This document shows positions 26,166-34,594 of a DNA stretch of 64,000 nt, piece by piece. Made by a program: the position numbers and the translations under genes. The notes under the pieces were generated by a model. It did no database searches. It saw only the letters and a list, made by a program, of their open reading frames with translations, and had not been told where the DNA came from. The first letter of the stretch is position 1. The number at the start of each line of letters is the position of its first letter. Origin of the DNA: JABDCI01 sp964475835 (GTDB lineage: Bacteria; Verrucomicrobiota; Verrucomicrobiia; JABWAM01); NCBI GenBank assembly GCA_964475835.1, contig CAYYYL010000004.1, forward strand, positions 62,001 to 126,000, given 5' to 3'.

Positions 26166-28754
26166 TTATTCGTAACGCAAAGCGGCCACCACCGGCTCCT
26201 TCACCGCCCGCCAGCCGGATAACAACCCGGCCAGAATTGCCGCGGGAATCGCCATCCCGAGTGCCACAAACAAGAGATCCGGATCCAACCGCCATTGAAT
26301 CGTCCAGCCAAACCAGGCGCGATTGATCACAAAGGCAAGAATCCAGGAAAGTCCCACTCCGCCTACCATCCCCATCAGCCACCCAACCAGACCCAGCGCA
26401 CCACTCTCCACCAGCATCATGCTCATCACCTGGGCGGGGGTCATACCCGTGGCGCGAAGCATCGCCACTTCACGGCCCCGCTCCGCGATCAGGGTCATCA
26501 GCACGAGAAACAACCCCGCCGCAGCCACCCAGACGGTGATTACGCGCAGGCTGAGGGTGATGGCAAAGGTCTGGTCAAACACACGAAGCACCTCGCGCCG
26601 CAGTTCAAAATTCGAAAACAAGGCGAGCTTTGCGTCGCCGGAAATTTCGTCTTCGATCTTTTTCTGAATTTCCGAAGTGCGCGAGGGATCGTCCAAATAG
26701 AGGGCAAGACTGTAAATGTGCGAGTCCTTCCACAACCTCGCGTAATCCTGTTGATCGATCAGCACCAGACCGCTGTCTGTCGAATAGTCGTAAAATATTC
26801 CGCCGATCACAAAATCAACCGGTCCGGATGGAGTTTGAAGAGGAATGATTTCCCCAGCCTTCCTTCCAAATCGTGTGGCAAAACTTTCGTTCACATACAA
26901 TCGATGAAATCCCTCGAAGGGAGGGGTGATACGTCCCTTGAACTGAAGGTGTTTGTATTTATCAATGATCCGGAAATCGATTGCGGCGAGTTTGATCCTC
27001 CGGTCCACGGAATCCCCGCCCGCATCGGAAGCGGGCAGCCAGAGATGATGATAGGTATCGACATCCCGCACCCCGGAAAGACTGCTTACCTGATGCAACA
27101 GGAGTTCAGGAAGGGCCTCCCCACTCTTAAATTGAAGATTTCCGAGGGAGGTCAGATAGAGGTCCGCCCGGACGGTTTCCCGGATCCAATAGTCCACCGT
27201 GGATCGAAAGCTGTCGATCATGATGGAGGTCCCCGTCATCATCGAAAATGCCACCATCAACAAGACTGCTGCAATACCCGATCGATGAAGCGACCGGGTC
27301 AGATTACGCAACCCCACCCGGTAAGGCTCACCACCACGCAGCCCAAAAAGAAATCGTCCAATCACCCGCTCCAGGATCACCATGCAATAGGGGGTCGCAC
27401 AGGCAACCGAAAGGATCCAGGCAAATGCACCACCGAACCCCAGCAGAGCCCATCTGGGTTTCATCCCCAACCAGGAAGCCATGCCAGCCAGGAAAATGGC
27501 CACCAGACTCCACACCATCCATCCTCGCACACTTTGCCCCCCCTGCACGGCAGGAGAAACGGCCGACATGGCTTCGATGGGGGAAATCCCTGAAGCCTCT
27601 CGAGCGGGACGCCATGCGGCAACCAGGACCAGGATAAGAGTCCCCAGGACAACACCAAGAACGATGATCGGATCCAACGTCACATTCCGGATGTGAACGA
27701 GAAGGTAGAGCGAGGATACGGCACTGCTGACAGAACTCAACGACCCCCGGGCCAGGACGAACCCCAGGCCGATTCCCGCAATCACCCCCATCATCCCCAC
27801 CCACAACGACTGCACCAACACCATGTTCCGGACATCGCCAGGTGTCAGCCCCATCGCCCGCAGGATGCCGATGGACCGTCGCTGGCGCACGACCATGGTC
27901 GTCATGCTTGCATGAAGAAGGAACGCCCCCACCATCAGCGCAATGAGACTCAATGCCGTGAGATTCAATTGATATGCGCGCAGCATGTTGGCCACCTGCG
28001 TTCCACGTCGGTCCGGTGGAGCGACCTGCGCAGGAGCTGGTACAAGTTTCTGAATACCTTCCGGATCTTGTTCCAGCGAAGGATCGACAATCAGATCGAT
28101 TCGATCCAGTTTGCCAGTCGCCCCCAACAGTTCCTGTGCGGCACCAATATCCATCCAGGCGAGATGCTCATCCGCACGAATCCTTTCCACATCGAGACGA
28201 ACCCACTCACGGACCGTGAGAAAACGCCGCTTTCCATCCACCAAAACCGCGATCTGTTTTCCTGGCGGTAAATTCAATCTCCTTCCAAGTTGCTCCGTCA
28301 CCACCAAGCCCATAGGATCCGTGAGCCATTCTACGGCTCCCTCCCTGGCCAGACTGCCCATCCCCTGATTGAACTCCGGGGACGAGTCCAAATGAAGAAA
28401 CGGTTTCTGTGAAAAAACATCGATCCCGCTCAGGCGAAGATAGGTGTTGGGAAAGTCGGGCAGAACCAGGACAGCCTCCACGATGGGGGTGGCGTGACGC
28501 ACCCCCCGAGTCATTCGAAGGGTGGCGTACACCTTTTCATCAAATCTCGCCCCCTCCCCGCTTACCACAAGGTTGGCCTTCCCGGTCACCACATCCAACG
28601 TATCCTGAAATGCCGCAAGGGCGCTCTCATTTCCCGCTTCGATCGCGACCACCACAGCGACACCCAAGGCAATGGCGAGTCCATTCATCACCGAAAGCAG
28701 GCGCGATCCCGCAAGACCACACCACGCAAGCTTCATGAGCTGAGAAACCCCCAT
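26166..28754 (-). CDS. FtsX-type ABC transporter permease, duplicated
   Basis: About 862 residues. One membrane span near the N-terminus is followed by a large extracytoplasmic (MacB-core-like) segment, then a bundle of three spans (FtsX domain), further spans, a second extracytoplasmic segment and a second FtsX domain at the C-terminus (LRATGMTPAQVMSMMLVESGALGLVGWL). Such permeases move lipoproteins, lipids or peptides with a MacB/LolD-type ATPase, but none is encoded nearby. The open frame extends to 28904, but that part overlaps gmd; ATG 28754 (MGVSQLMKLAW) is preferred, ATG 28736 is possible. Confidence 0.82.
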   Translation of the reverse strand: MGVSQLMKLAWCGLAGSRLLSVMNGLAIALGVAVVVAIEAGNESALAAFQDTLDVVTGKANLVVSGEGARFDEKVYATLRMTRGVRHATPIVEAVLVLPDFPNTYLRLSGIDVFSQKPFLHLDSSPEFNQGMGSLAREGAVEWLTDPMGLVVTEQLGRRLNLPPGKQIAVLVDGKRRFLTVREWVRLDVERIRADEHLAWMDIGAAQELLGATGKLDRIDLIVDPSLEQDPEGIQKLVPAPAQVAPPDRRGTQVANMLRAYQLNLTALSLIALMVGAFLLHASMTTMVVRQRRSIGILRAMGLTPGDVRNMVLVQSLWVGMMGVIAGIGLGFVLARGSLSSVSSAVSSLYLLVHIRNVTLDPIIVLGVVLGTLILVLVAAWRPAREASGISPIEAMSAVSPAVQGGQSVRGWMVWSLVAIFLAGMASWLGMKPRWALLGFGGAFAWILSVACATPYCMVILERVIGRFLFGLRGGEPYRVGLRNLTRSLHRSGIAAVLLMVAFSMMTGTSIMIDSFRSTVDYWIRETVRADLYLTSLGNLQFKSGEALPELLLHQVSSLSGVRDVDTYHHLWLPASDAGGDSVDRRIKLAAIDFRIIDKYKHLQFKGRITPPFEGFHRLYVNESFATRFGRKAGEIIPLQTPSGPVDFVIGGIFYDYSTDSGLVLIDQQDYARLWKDSHIYSLALYLDDPSRTSEIQKKIEDEISGDAKLALFSNFELRREVLRVFDQTFAITLSLRVITVWVAAAGLFLVLMTLIAERGREVAMLRATGMTPAQVMSMMLVESGALGLVGWLMGMVGGVGLSWILAFVINRAWFGWTIQWRLDPDLLFVALGMAIPAAILAGLLSGWRAVKEPVVAALRYE

Positions 28755-28872
28755 CCCGGGAGTGAAGGCTGCAAGGGGCCGGACCTTTTCAGGAGCGTGA
28801 AGGGGTGTATTCAAAATGAAACGAATTCGAGCTTCCGTGAATCTTTGATTACAGGTATAGCATACCCATCTT

Positions 28873-29868
28873 ATGAGTAAAAAAGCGCTCGTTACCGGAA
28901 TCACCGGCCAGGATGGATCCTACCTTGCGGAACTTCTTTTGGAAAAAGGGTACGAGGTCCATGGCATCATCCGTCGGGCAAGCACCTTCAACACCGGCCG
29001 CATCGATCATCTCTATCAGGATCCTCATGTCATGGGCGTTCGCTTGTTTCTGCACTATGGTGATCTCGGCGATAGCGTGAACCTGGTCAAGCTTCTCTAC
29101 GACCTCAAGCCGGACGAAATCTATCACCTTGGAGCCCAGAGTCACGTCCGCGTCAGTTTCGACATCCCCGAATACACTTCGGATATCACCGGCGTGGGCA
29201 CCGTCCGCATCCTCGAAGCCATCCGCGAAACAGGTGTTCGCTCCCGTTTCTATCAGGCGTCCTCCAGCGAGATGTTTGGCAAGGTGGCGGAAGTTCCTCA
29301 GAAGGAATCGACCCCCTTCCACCCCCGAAGCCCCTACGGATGCTCCAAGGTGTTCGCCTACTGGCTCACAGTGAACTACCGTGAAGCATATGGACTCCAC
29401 GCGAGCAACGGCATCCTCTTTAATCACGAATCCCCGCGCCGCGGCGAAACCTTCGTGACCCGCAAGATCACCCGTGCCGTCGCAGCCATCAAACTTGGCC
29501 TCCAGGAGAAACTCTACCTGGGCAATCTTGACGCACGGCGTGACTGGGGATACGCGAAGGAATATGTCGAAGCCATGTGGTTGATGCTCCAGCAGGAGAA
29601 ACCCGACGACTATGTGATCGCCACGGGGGAAACCCATTCCGTCCGCGAATTCCTCGAGGAGGCTTTTCAATGTGTCGGCCTGGACTGGCAGAAGCACGTT
29701 CAACATGATTCCAAGTACGAACGCCCCTCCGAGGTTGATCTCCTCATTGGAGATGCCTCCAAGGCCAAAAAAGTCCTCGGCTGGGAACCCAAAATCAAAT
29801 TCAAGGATCTCGTGAAGCTCATGGTCGAAGCCGATCTTGCAGAGCTCAAAGGCTCGAAAAAACCATGA
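28873..29868 (+). CDS. gmd: GDP-mannose 4,6-dehydratase
   Basis: A 331-residue short-chain dehydrogenase-fold enzyme making GDP-4-keto-6-deoxymannose. NADP-binding GITGQDGSYLAELLLEKGYEVHGI at the N-terminus, ASSSEMFGK, the Tyr-X3-Lys pair in SPYGCSKVFAYW, and NHESPRRGETFVTRKI are all diagnostic. It heads a three-gene operon in which every junction is an ATGA overlap (gmd, fcl, glycosyltransferase). Its product could feed L-fucose synthesis here and possibly the ColD-like enzyme encoded at 47580-48713. Confidence 0.95.
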   Translation: MSKKALVTGITGQDGSYLAELLLEKGYEVHGIIRRASTFNTGRIDHLYQDPHVMGVRLFLHYGDLGDSVNLVKLLYDLKPDEIYHLGAQSHVRVSFDIPEYTSDITGVGTVRILEAIRETGVRSRFYQASSSEMFGKVAEVPQKESTPFHPRSPYGCSKVFAYWLTVNYREAYGLHASNGILFNHESPRRGETFVTRKITRAVAAIKLGLQEKLYLGNLDARRDWGYAKEYVEAMWLMLQQEKPDDYVIATGETHSVREFLEEAFQCVGLDWQKHVQHDSKYERPSEVDLLIGDASKAKKVLGWEPKIKFKDLVKLMVEADLAELKGSKKP

Positions 29869-30806
29869 GCTTCTGGTCCGATCAGCGCGTGGTGGTCACG
29901 GGTGGAAACGGATTTCTGGGACGTTATGTGGTAGCCCGTCTCCAACAACGAGGCTGTGCCTCGGTGATGGCTCCCCGGAGCAGTGAATTTGACCTGCGCC
30001 ATGCCGACGCGATCAGCCGACTTCTTCACGAGCACCAGCCCACGATGTTGATTCATCTGGCCGCGATCTGTGGTGGCATCGAAGCAAACCGACAGCGCCC
30101 CGGCACGTTCTTTTATGATAACGCCATCATGGGCATCCAACTCATCGAACAGGCCCGTCGCGCGCAAATCCCGAAAACCGTCGTGCTCGGCACCGTCTGT
30201 GCCTATCCCAAATTTGCCCCCGTTCCATTTCAGGAAACCGATATCTGGAACGGCTACCCCGAGGAAACCAACGCTCCCTACGGTCTCGCAAAAAAAATGC
30301 TGTTGGTTCAGCTCCAGGCCTACCGCCAGCAGTACGGATTCAATGGAATCTACCTCTTGCCAGTTAACCTTTATGGTCCGAACGACAACATGGACCCCAC
30401 CACCTCCCATGTCATTCCAGGAATCATCCGAAAAATGATCGAGGCCAAGACCGCGGGACATCCCTCCATCACGCTTTGGGGAACAGGGAGCGCTTCCCGC
30501 GAGTTTCTCTACGTCGAGGACTGTGCCGATGGCATCGTCCTTGCAGCGGAAAAATATCAGGACCCCGCCCCCGTCAATCTGGGAAGCGGCCATGAAATCA
30601 CCATTCGTGAACTTGCGGAATTGACACAAAAAGTCACCGGCTACGAAGGCGCCATCGAGTGGGATTCAAGCAAGCCGGACGGACAGCCCAAACGCAAACT
30701 CGACACGACCCGGGCCCAGGCTGCCTTCGGATTTCGTGCACATACACACCTCGAGGAAGGCTTGCGAAAGACCGTGGAGTGGTTTCTGCAACAACGGGAA
30801 ACATGA
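29865..30806 (+). CDS. fcl: GDP-L-fucose synthase-like epimerase/reductase
   Basis: A 313-residue SDR enzyme beginning with the nucleotide-binding TGGNGFLGRYV. It acts on the gmd product, giving GDP-L-fucose by 3,5-epimerisation and reduction. NAPYGLAKK supplies the Tyr-X3-Lys pair and GSASREFLYVEDCADG is the usual C-terminal family stretch. The segment that carries the catalytic Ser in E. coli Fcl (SSCIYP) reads GTVCAYP, with Thr one place earlier; other homologues share this form as far as I recall, so it is probably active. Overlaps both neighbours by four bases. Confidence 0.88.
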   Translation: MSFWSDQRVVVTGGNGFLGRYVVARLQQRGCASVMAPRSSEFDLRHADAISRLLHEHQPTMLIHLAAICGGIEANRQRPGTFFYDNAIMGIQLIEQARRAQIPKTVVLGTVCAYPKFAPVPFQETDIWNGYPEETNAPYGLAKKMLLVQLQAYRQQYGFNGIYLLPVNLYGPNDNMDPTTSHVIPGIIRKMIEAKTAGHPSITLWGTGSASREFLYVEDCADGIVLAAEKYQDPAPVNLGSGHEITIRELAELTQKVTGYEGAIEWDSSKPDGQPKRKLDTTRAQAAFGFRAHTHLEEGLRKTVEWFLQQRET

Positions 30807-31519
30807 TCGCAGGTCGCAAAGTCATCGTCGTGCTCCCCGCATACCAGGCGGAAAAAACCCTGGAGCGTACCGTCTCCGAAATTCCACGTGATGTTGCGGA
30901 TGAAATCCTTTTGGTCGATGACGCGAGCAAGGACCACACCGTGGAACTTGCCCAGCGCCTTGGACTCCAGACCTTCGTTCACCCGAAAAACCTCGGCTAC
31001 GGGGGAAACCAGAAAACATGTTACCGGGAGGCGTTGAAACGGGGCGCCGACATCGTCGTAATGCTCCATCCCGACTACCAATACTCCCCGCGTCTTGTCG
31101 GCGCCATGGCTCACATGATCGCCAGCGGCCACTATGATATTGTCCTGGGCTCCCGAATCCTTGCGCAGAGCGCCATGGCCGGAGGCATGCCGTGGTATAA
31201 GTATGTCGCCAATCGCGGACTCACCTTCATTCAGAACGCCCTGATGAAGCAGAAGCTTTCCGAATACCACACAGGTTATCGCGCCTTTTCAAAACGGGTG
31301 TTGGAGAGTGTGCCCTTTGAACAAAATTCAAATGATTTCATTTTCGACAACGAAATCCTTTGCGAAGCCATCGCCTCCGGATTTCGCATCGGTGAGATCT
31401 CCTGTCCGACGCGGTATTTTCCGGAGGCGTCCTCCATCAACTTTTCCAGAAGCGTGGTTTACGCATTCGGGGTGCTGAAAAACACCTTGCGACATGCCAG
31501 ATTCACCCATCGGAAGTGA
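30803..31519 (+). CDS. Family 2 glycosyltransferase (dolichyl-P-mannose synthase-like)
   Basis: 238 residues. N-terminal GT2 fold: VVLPAYQAEKTLERTVSEIP, then LLVDDASKDHT and the metal-binding acidic motif in MLHPDYQYSP. No membrane span is evident, so it is probably peripheral. Polyprenyl-phosphate sugar synthases look like this, and such an enzyme could supply lipid-linked sugar to the TMTC-like proteins encoded nearby; this is inference. ATG 30803 overlaps the fcl stop; the open frame runs farther upstream but inside fcl. Confidence 0.85.
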   Translation: MIAGRKVIVVLPAYQAEKTLERTVSEIPRDVADEILLVDDASKDHTVELAQRLGLQTFVHPKNLGYGGNQKTCYREALKRGADIVVMLHPDYQYSPRLVGAMAHMIASGHYDIVLGSRILAQSAMAGGMPWYKYVANRGLTFIQNALMKQKLSEYHTGYRAFSKRVLESVPFEQNSNDFIFDNEILCEAIASGFRIGEISCPTRYFPEASSINFSRSVVYAFGVLKNTLRHARFTHRK

Positions 31520-31530
31520 CGCGACGGGAT

Positions 31531-31920
31531 TTATCGGAACTCCACATCAATCCGGCGTGGTTTCACCTCATCCGCCTTGGCCAGTTTCAGAGTCAAAATG
31601 CCGTTTTCAAATGACGCGTGGATGGAATTCCGATCCACCTGCTTCCCGATGGCAAACACCCTGCGGAAATCATGGGTCGAAATCTCACGCCACAATCCCG
31701 CACCCCCCGTCTCATTTCTGATACGACGGCCGATCAAGAAAAGATCATCCCCCTTGAGATGAATTTCAAGCCCCTCCCTCTCCACCCCGGGCATTTCCGC
31801 TTCCACCACGATTTGATCTTTTGTTTCGTAAATGTTTACAGGCGGGACCACATACCGGGTTTCATCGTCACGAGATTCGTTTTGACCTGATTTTTGCAAC
31901 AATCTTGAGATCGCATTCAT
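31531..31920 (-). CDS. Small heat-shock protein Hsp20 (second of pair)
   Basis: 129 residues with one alpha-crystallin domain (about 25-125): VNIYETKDQIVVEAEMPGVEREGLEIHL, then a GILTLKLAKADEVKPRRIDV end. The C-terminal I-X-I/V oligomer motif is weak (IDVEF). ATP-independent holdase. It lies 64 bp downstream of the other Hsp20 gene on the same strand with GAGGT ahead of the ATG, and ends 11 bp from the convergent glycosyltransferase gene. Confidence 0.93.
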   Translation of the reverse strand: MNAISRLLQKSGQNESRDDETRYVVPPVNIYETKDQIVVEAEMPGVEREGLEIHLKGDDLFLIGRRIRNETGGAGLWREISTHDFRRVFAIGKQVDRNSIHASFENGILTLKLAKADEVKPRRIDVEFR

Positions 31921-31984
31921 ACTAATATTACCTCGAATTTTGGATTTTTGTTTGTCGTTCGATCAACCTTTGCATACAGAAAGG

Positions 31985-32464
31985 TTAAAGACTGACATCC
32001 ACCTTGATTTCCTTGGTTTTCACCTCCTCTTTTTTGGGGAGGATGACTTCAAGCAGACCATTCCTGTAAGTAGCTGTAATCCCGGATCCATCCACGGGAA
32101 CAGGCAGAATCACCGCGCGTTGAAACGGACCGTAAATGCGTTCCACACGATGGTAGTTCTCCATATTCATGTCATGATCCTTCTTACGCTCTCCCTTGAT
32201 GATCAAAGCATCGCCCTGTAAGGAGAGGTTAAACTCCCCTTTTTTGAGGCCAGGCAATTCAACTTTCACCCGCAGCTTGTCCTTGTCTTCATACAAGTCC
32301 ACAGAGGGAGACCATACCCCTTCCAACAACCCCACGGTACGAAAGGCCGTCGAAGTCGCAGGCCATGTTTCCTCCAGAAAACTCCTGAACTCCTGATCAA
32401 GCTGGTGAAGGTTGTTAAAAAGATTCATCGAACGGGGTGCATAGGAATATTGAATTAGTTTCAT
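31985..32464 (-). CDS. Small heat-shock protein Hsp20 (first of pair)
   Basis: 159 residues with a central alpha-crystallin domain (VDLYEDKDKLRVKVELPGLKKGEFNLSLQGDALIIKGERK) and a conserved GLLEVILPKKEEVKTKEIKVDV tail carrying an IKV (I-X-V) motif. The frame runs to 32509, but ATG 32464 is set by a strong GAAAGGAG seven to eight bases upstream. I see no CIRCE element in the 192 bp ahead of it; that stretch is AT-rich and presumably holds the promoter. Confidence 0.94.
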   Translation of the reverse strand: MKLIQYSYAPRSMNLFNNLHQLDQEFRSFLEETWPATSTAFRTVGLLEGVWSPSVDLYEDKDKLRVKVELPGLKKGEFNLSLQGDALIIKGERKKDHDMNMENYHRVERIYGPFQRAVILPVPVDGSGITATYRNGLLEVILPKKEEVKTKEIKVDVSL

Positions 32465-32656
32465 TTTTGTTTCTCCTTTCAAAAATACACCCAGCAAAAT
32501 CGATGCCACCCACCACCGTGTTTTTTAAGAAGAATGTCTCTACAGACTTTGTTTTTCTTGAGAAAATTCGTCACAGGACGGTGCAAATTGACACATGAAG
32601 TCCCAACCATATGCGCCCAATGATGAAAGGCGGCTGAACTCAATAATATTTAAATT

Positions 32657-34594
32657 TCACAGATGGGACGGAACCATCAAGACCTTAAGATCCGCAATCG
32701 CCTTTTCCCGCTCGGATGTCGACAGGTTGGGATCTTCATGCACCAGTTCCAGATAACGCTTTCGAATACCCTGACCCTGGGTCATTCGAAGGCCAACCAA
32801 TAGCAATCCCCGGGCCTGCGAATATTCATGATTTGCGGCGAATACGTTTGCCCAAACCACAAATGCCCTTGGATCGTTTTGCATCGCCGCGTTTGAAAAG
32901 CTTTTGAGCATGATTCCGAGGTGATTCATGGCACCGGCACAAAGTCCAAGATTCACAATCGTATCGGTTCGATACCCCTCTGAAAGAGTGGCGAAAAAGT
33001 GACGACTGGCCTCGAGATATTTCTTTTGGTTGAAAAGAAGATTGCCAAGAAAAAGATGCCCGTCGGAGTAAGTGGGGGTTATGTGGACGGCCCTTTTCAG
33101 CTCATGGATGGCGCTATTGGTTTCACCCCGTTGAACCAATGCCGCCGCGATATTGAATCGGGCATTGGAATTCCAGGGTTCATTTGTATAAGGACACAAC
33201 TCGAGAGCCCGTTGATAAGCCTCCGTAGCCTCAGCAGCCCTTCCCTCCAGGGTCAATCCCTCCCCCAAAGTCACCCACGCCAGGGGATTACGAGGATTCA
33301 CATGGAGAGCCTGACGGGAAAATGTCTCCTGATTTCTCCAGAAACCTATCTGCCGTGCCGTTTTCAAGGCAAGCGATCCTGAAATTAAAAACAACACCAG
33401 CACCATCAGAACAAATCCCATCCCGCGGGGTTTCCATCCTGACAGAAGAATTCCCCAGCCCCCACCGATGAGCAGCGCAAACGGAATCATGGAAAAGTAA
33501 GTGTAACGATCCGCCGTAAGTTGATATCCACTTTGTGCGACACCCAGCAGGGGAAGAATCACAACCCCATAGCAGAGCCATCCCGCAAGAAAAGCCGGAT
33601 ACCTCCGTCTCAGAAGCAGAGGAATGAAAAAAAGCAATAGATTCGCCCCAAGCGCTTTCCAGACGATGGGCTTCCAGAAATCATAAATCTCAAGAAGCTT
33701 GTCCAGCGGGTTTAATTGAGCGGGCCATACGAAATTCCGCAAATAGACCAGATTCGCGACAAGGGATTGCCCGACCCTGCGTCCCCATCCATAATCTGCC
33801 GAACTAAAGGCCAGTTTTTTGGAAATGAGAATATGCATGGTCATAAAACCCAGTGCAGCGGAGAAAAATAGAAATGGCACCTTTTCAAACAATACCCGGG
33901 CGGTCGACGATAAGGAAAACCGATCATTCACCTTGATGCGACGAAAAGGATAGATGTCGAGAATGAGGAAAACCAAAGGAAGGGTCACCAGCACCGTCTT
34001 GGAAAAGCACCCCAGCACAAAGGCAGAAAAGGACAACACATACCACGGCATCCGACGGCTGGGATCGCCCTCCGTACGGACGTGAGTGAGATAAGCAAGC
34101 GTGGATAGAAGTCCAAAAAATCCGGAAAGCATATCGCGCCGCTCGCTCGCCCAGACCACGGACTCCACCCGTAAGGGATGCAGGGCAAAAACCATGGCCG
34201 TAAAAAATGCACTCCATCGAATCCCCATCATCCCAGGCAACGACCGTTCAAAAAGTCGTCGGGCAATCCAGAACACAAACACAGCATTGCAAGCATGCAG
34301 GAGGATTGCAGAGAGATGGTACCCAAACGGTTCCGCCCCCCAGATCGCATAGTCGATGGCATAACTCAACCTGCTAACGGGCGTATAAGCTCCCACCTCA
34401 GTGGTTGTCCAAAGAACCCGTATATGATCCCAATCGAGTGAGCGTATCTGGGGATTGTTGACGATGAACATGCTATCGTCCCACTGGAGCAACTCATGGG
34501 ACAGAGCGGGGGAAAAAACAGCGAAAGTGATCCCAAATATGATCCAGTTCCACAACCATCCGCGACAGCAACGATTGTCGGAACCTTCATTCAT
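32657..34594 (-). CDS. TMTC-like GT-C membrane protein with TPR tail (copy 2 of 4)
   Basis: 645 residues. About ten membrane spans with the first-loop acidic pair in LLQWDDSMF, HPLRVESVVWASERRD and TADRYTYFSM, then TPR units from about residue 430 (AWVTLGEGLTLEGRAAEATEAYQRAL). It is nearly collinear with the gene just upstream: WTTTEVGAYTPVSRLSYAIDY here against FTTTEVGAYTPLSQLSLAFDY there. The two overlap by 8 bp, which points to tandem duplication. Probable polyprenyl-sugar-dependent protein glycosyltransferase; the second TPR section is more divergent than in its twin. Confidence 0.8.
   Translation of the reverse strand: MNEGSDNRCCRGWLWNWIIFGITFAVFSPALSHELLQWDDSMFIVNNPQIRSLDWDHIRVLWTTTEVGAYTPVSRLSYAIDYAIWGAEPFGYHLSAILLHACNAVFVFWIARRLFERSLPGMMGIRWSAFFTAMVFALHPLRVESVVWASERRDMLSGFFGLLSTLAYLTHVRTEGDPSRRMPWYVLSFSAFVLGCFSKTVLVTLPLVFLILDIYPFRRIKVNDRFSLSSTARVLFEKVPFLFFSAALGFMTMHILISKKLAFSSADYGWGRRVGQSLVANLVYLRNFVWPAQLNPLDKLLEIYDFWKPIVWKALGANLLLFFIPLLLRRRYPAFLAGWLCYGVVILPLLGVAQSGYQLTADRYTYFSMIPFALLIGGGWGILLSGWKPRGMGFVLMVLVLFLISGSLALKTARQIGFWRNQETFSRQALHVNPRNPLAWVTLGEGLTLEGRAAEATEAYQRALELCPYTNEPWNSNARFNIAAALVQRGETNSAIHELKRAVHITPTYSDGHLFLGNLLFNQKKYLEASRHFFATLSEGYRTDTIVNLGLCAGAMNHLGIMLKSFSNAAMQNDPRAFVVWANVFAANHEYSQARGLLLVGLRMTQGQGIRKRYLELVHEDPNLSTSEREKAIADLKVLMVPSHL

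Noticed and set aside
26295..27593. 432-codon open frame on the plus strand
   Set aside because: It is antisense to the FtsX-type permease, with no start context or recognisable domain.
32465..32656. CIRCE or similar heat-shock operator ahead of the Hsp20 pair
   Set aside because: I looked for TTAGCACTC-N9-GAGTGCTAA and found no match; the region is AT-rich without a clear operator.
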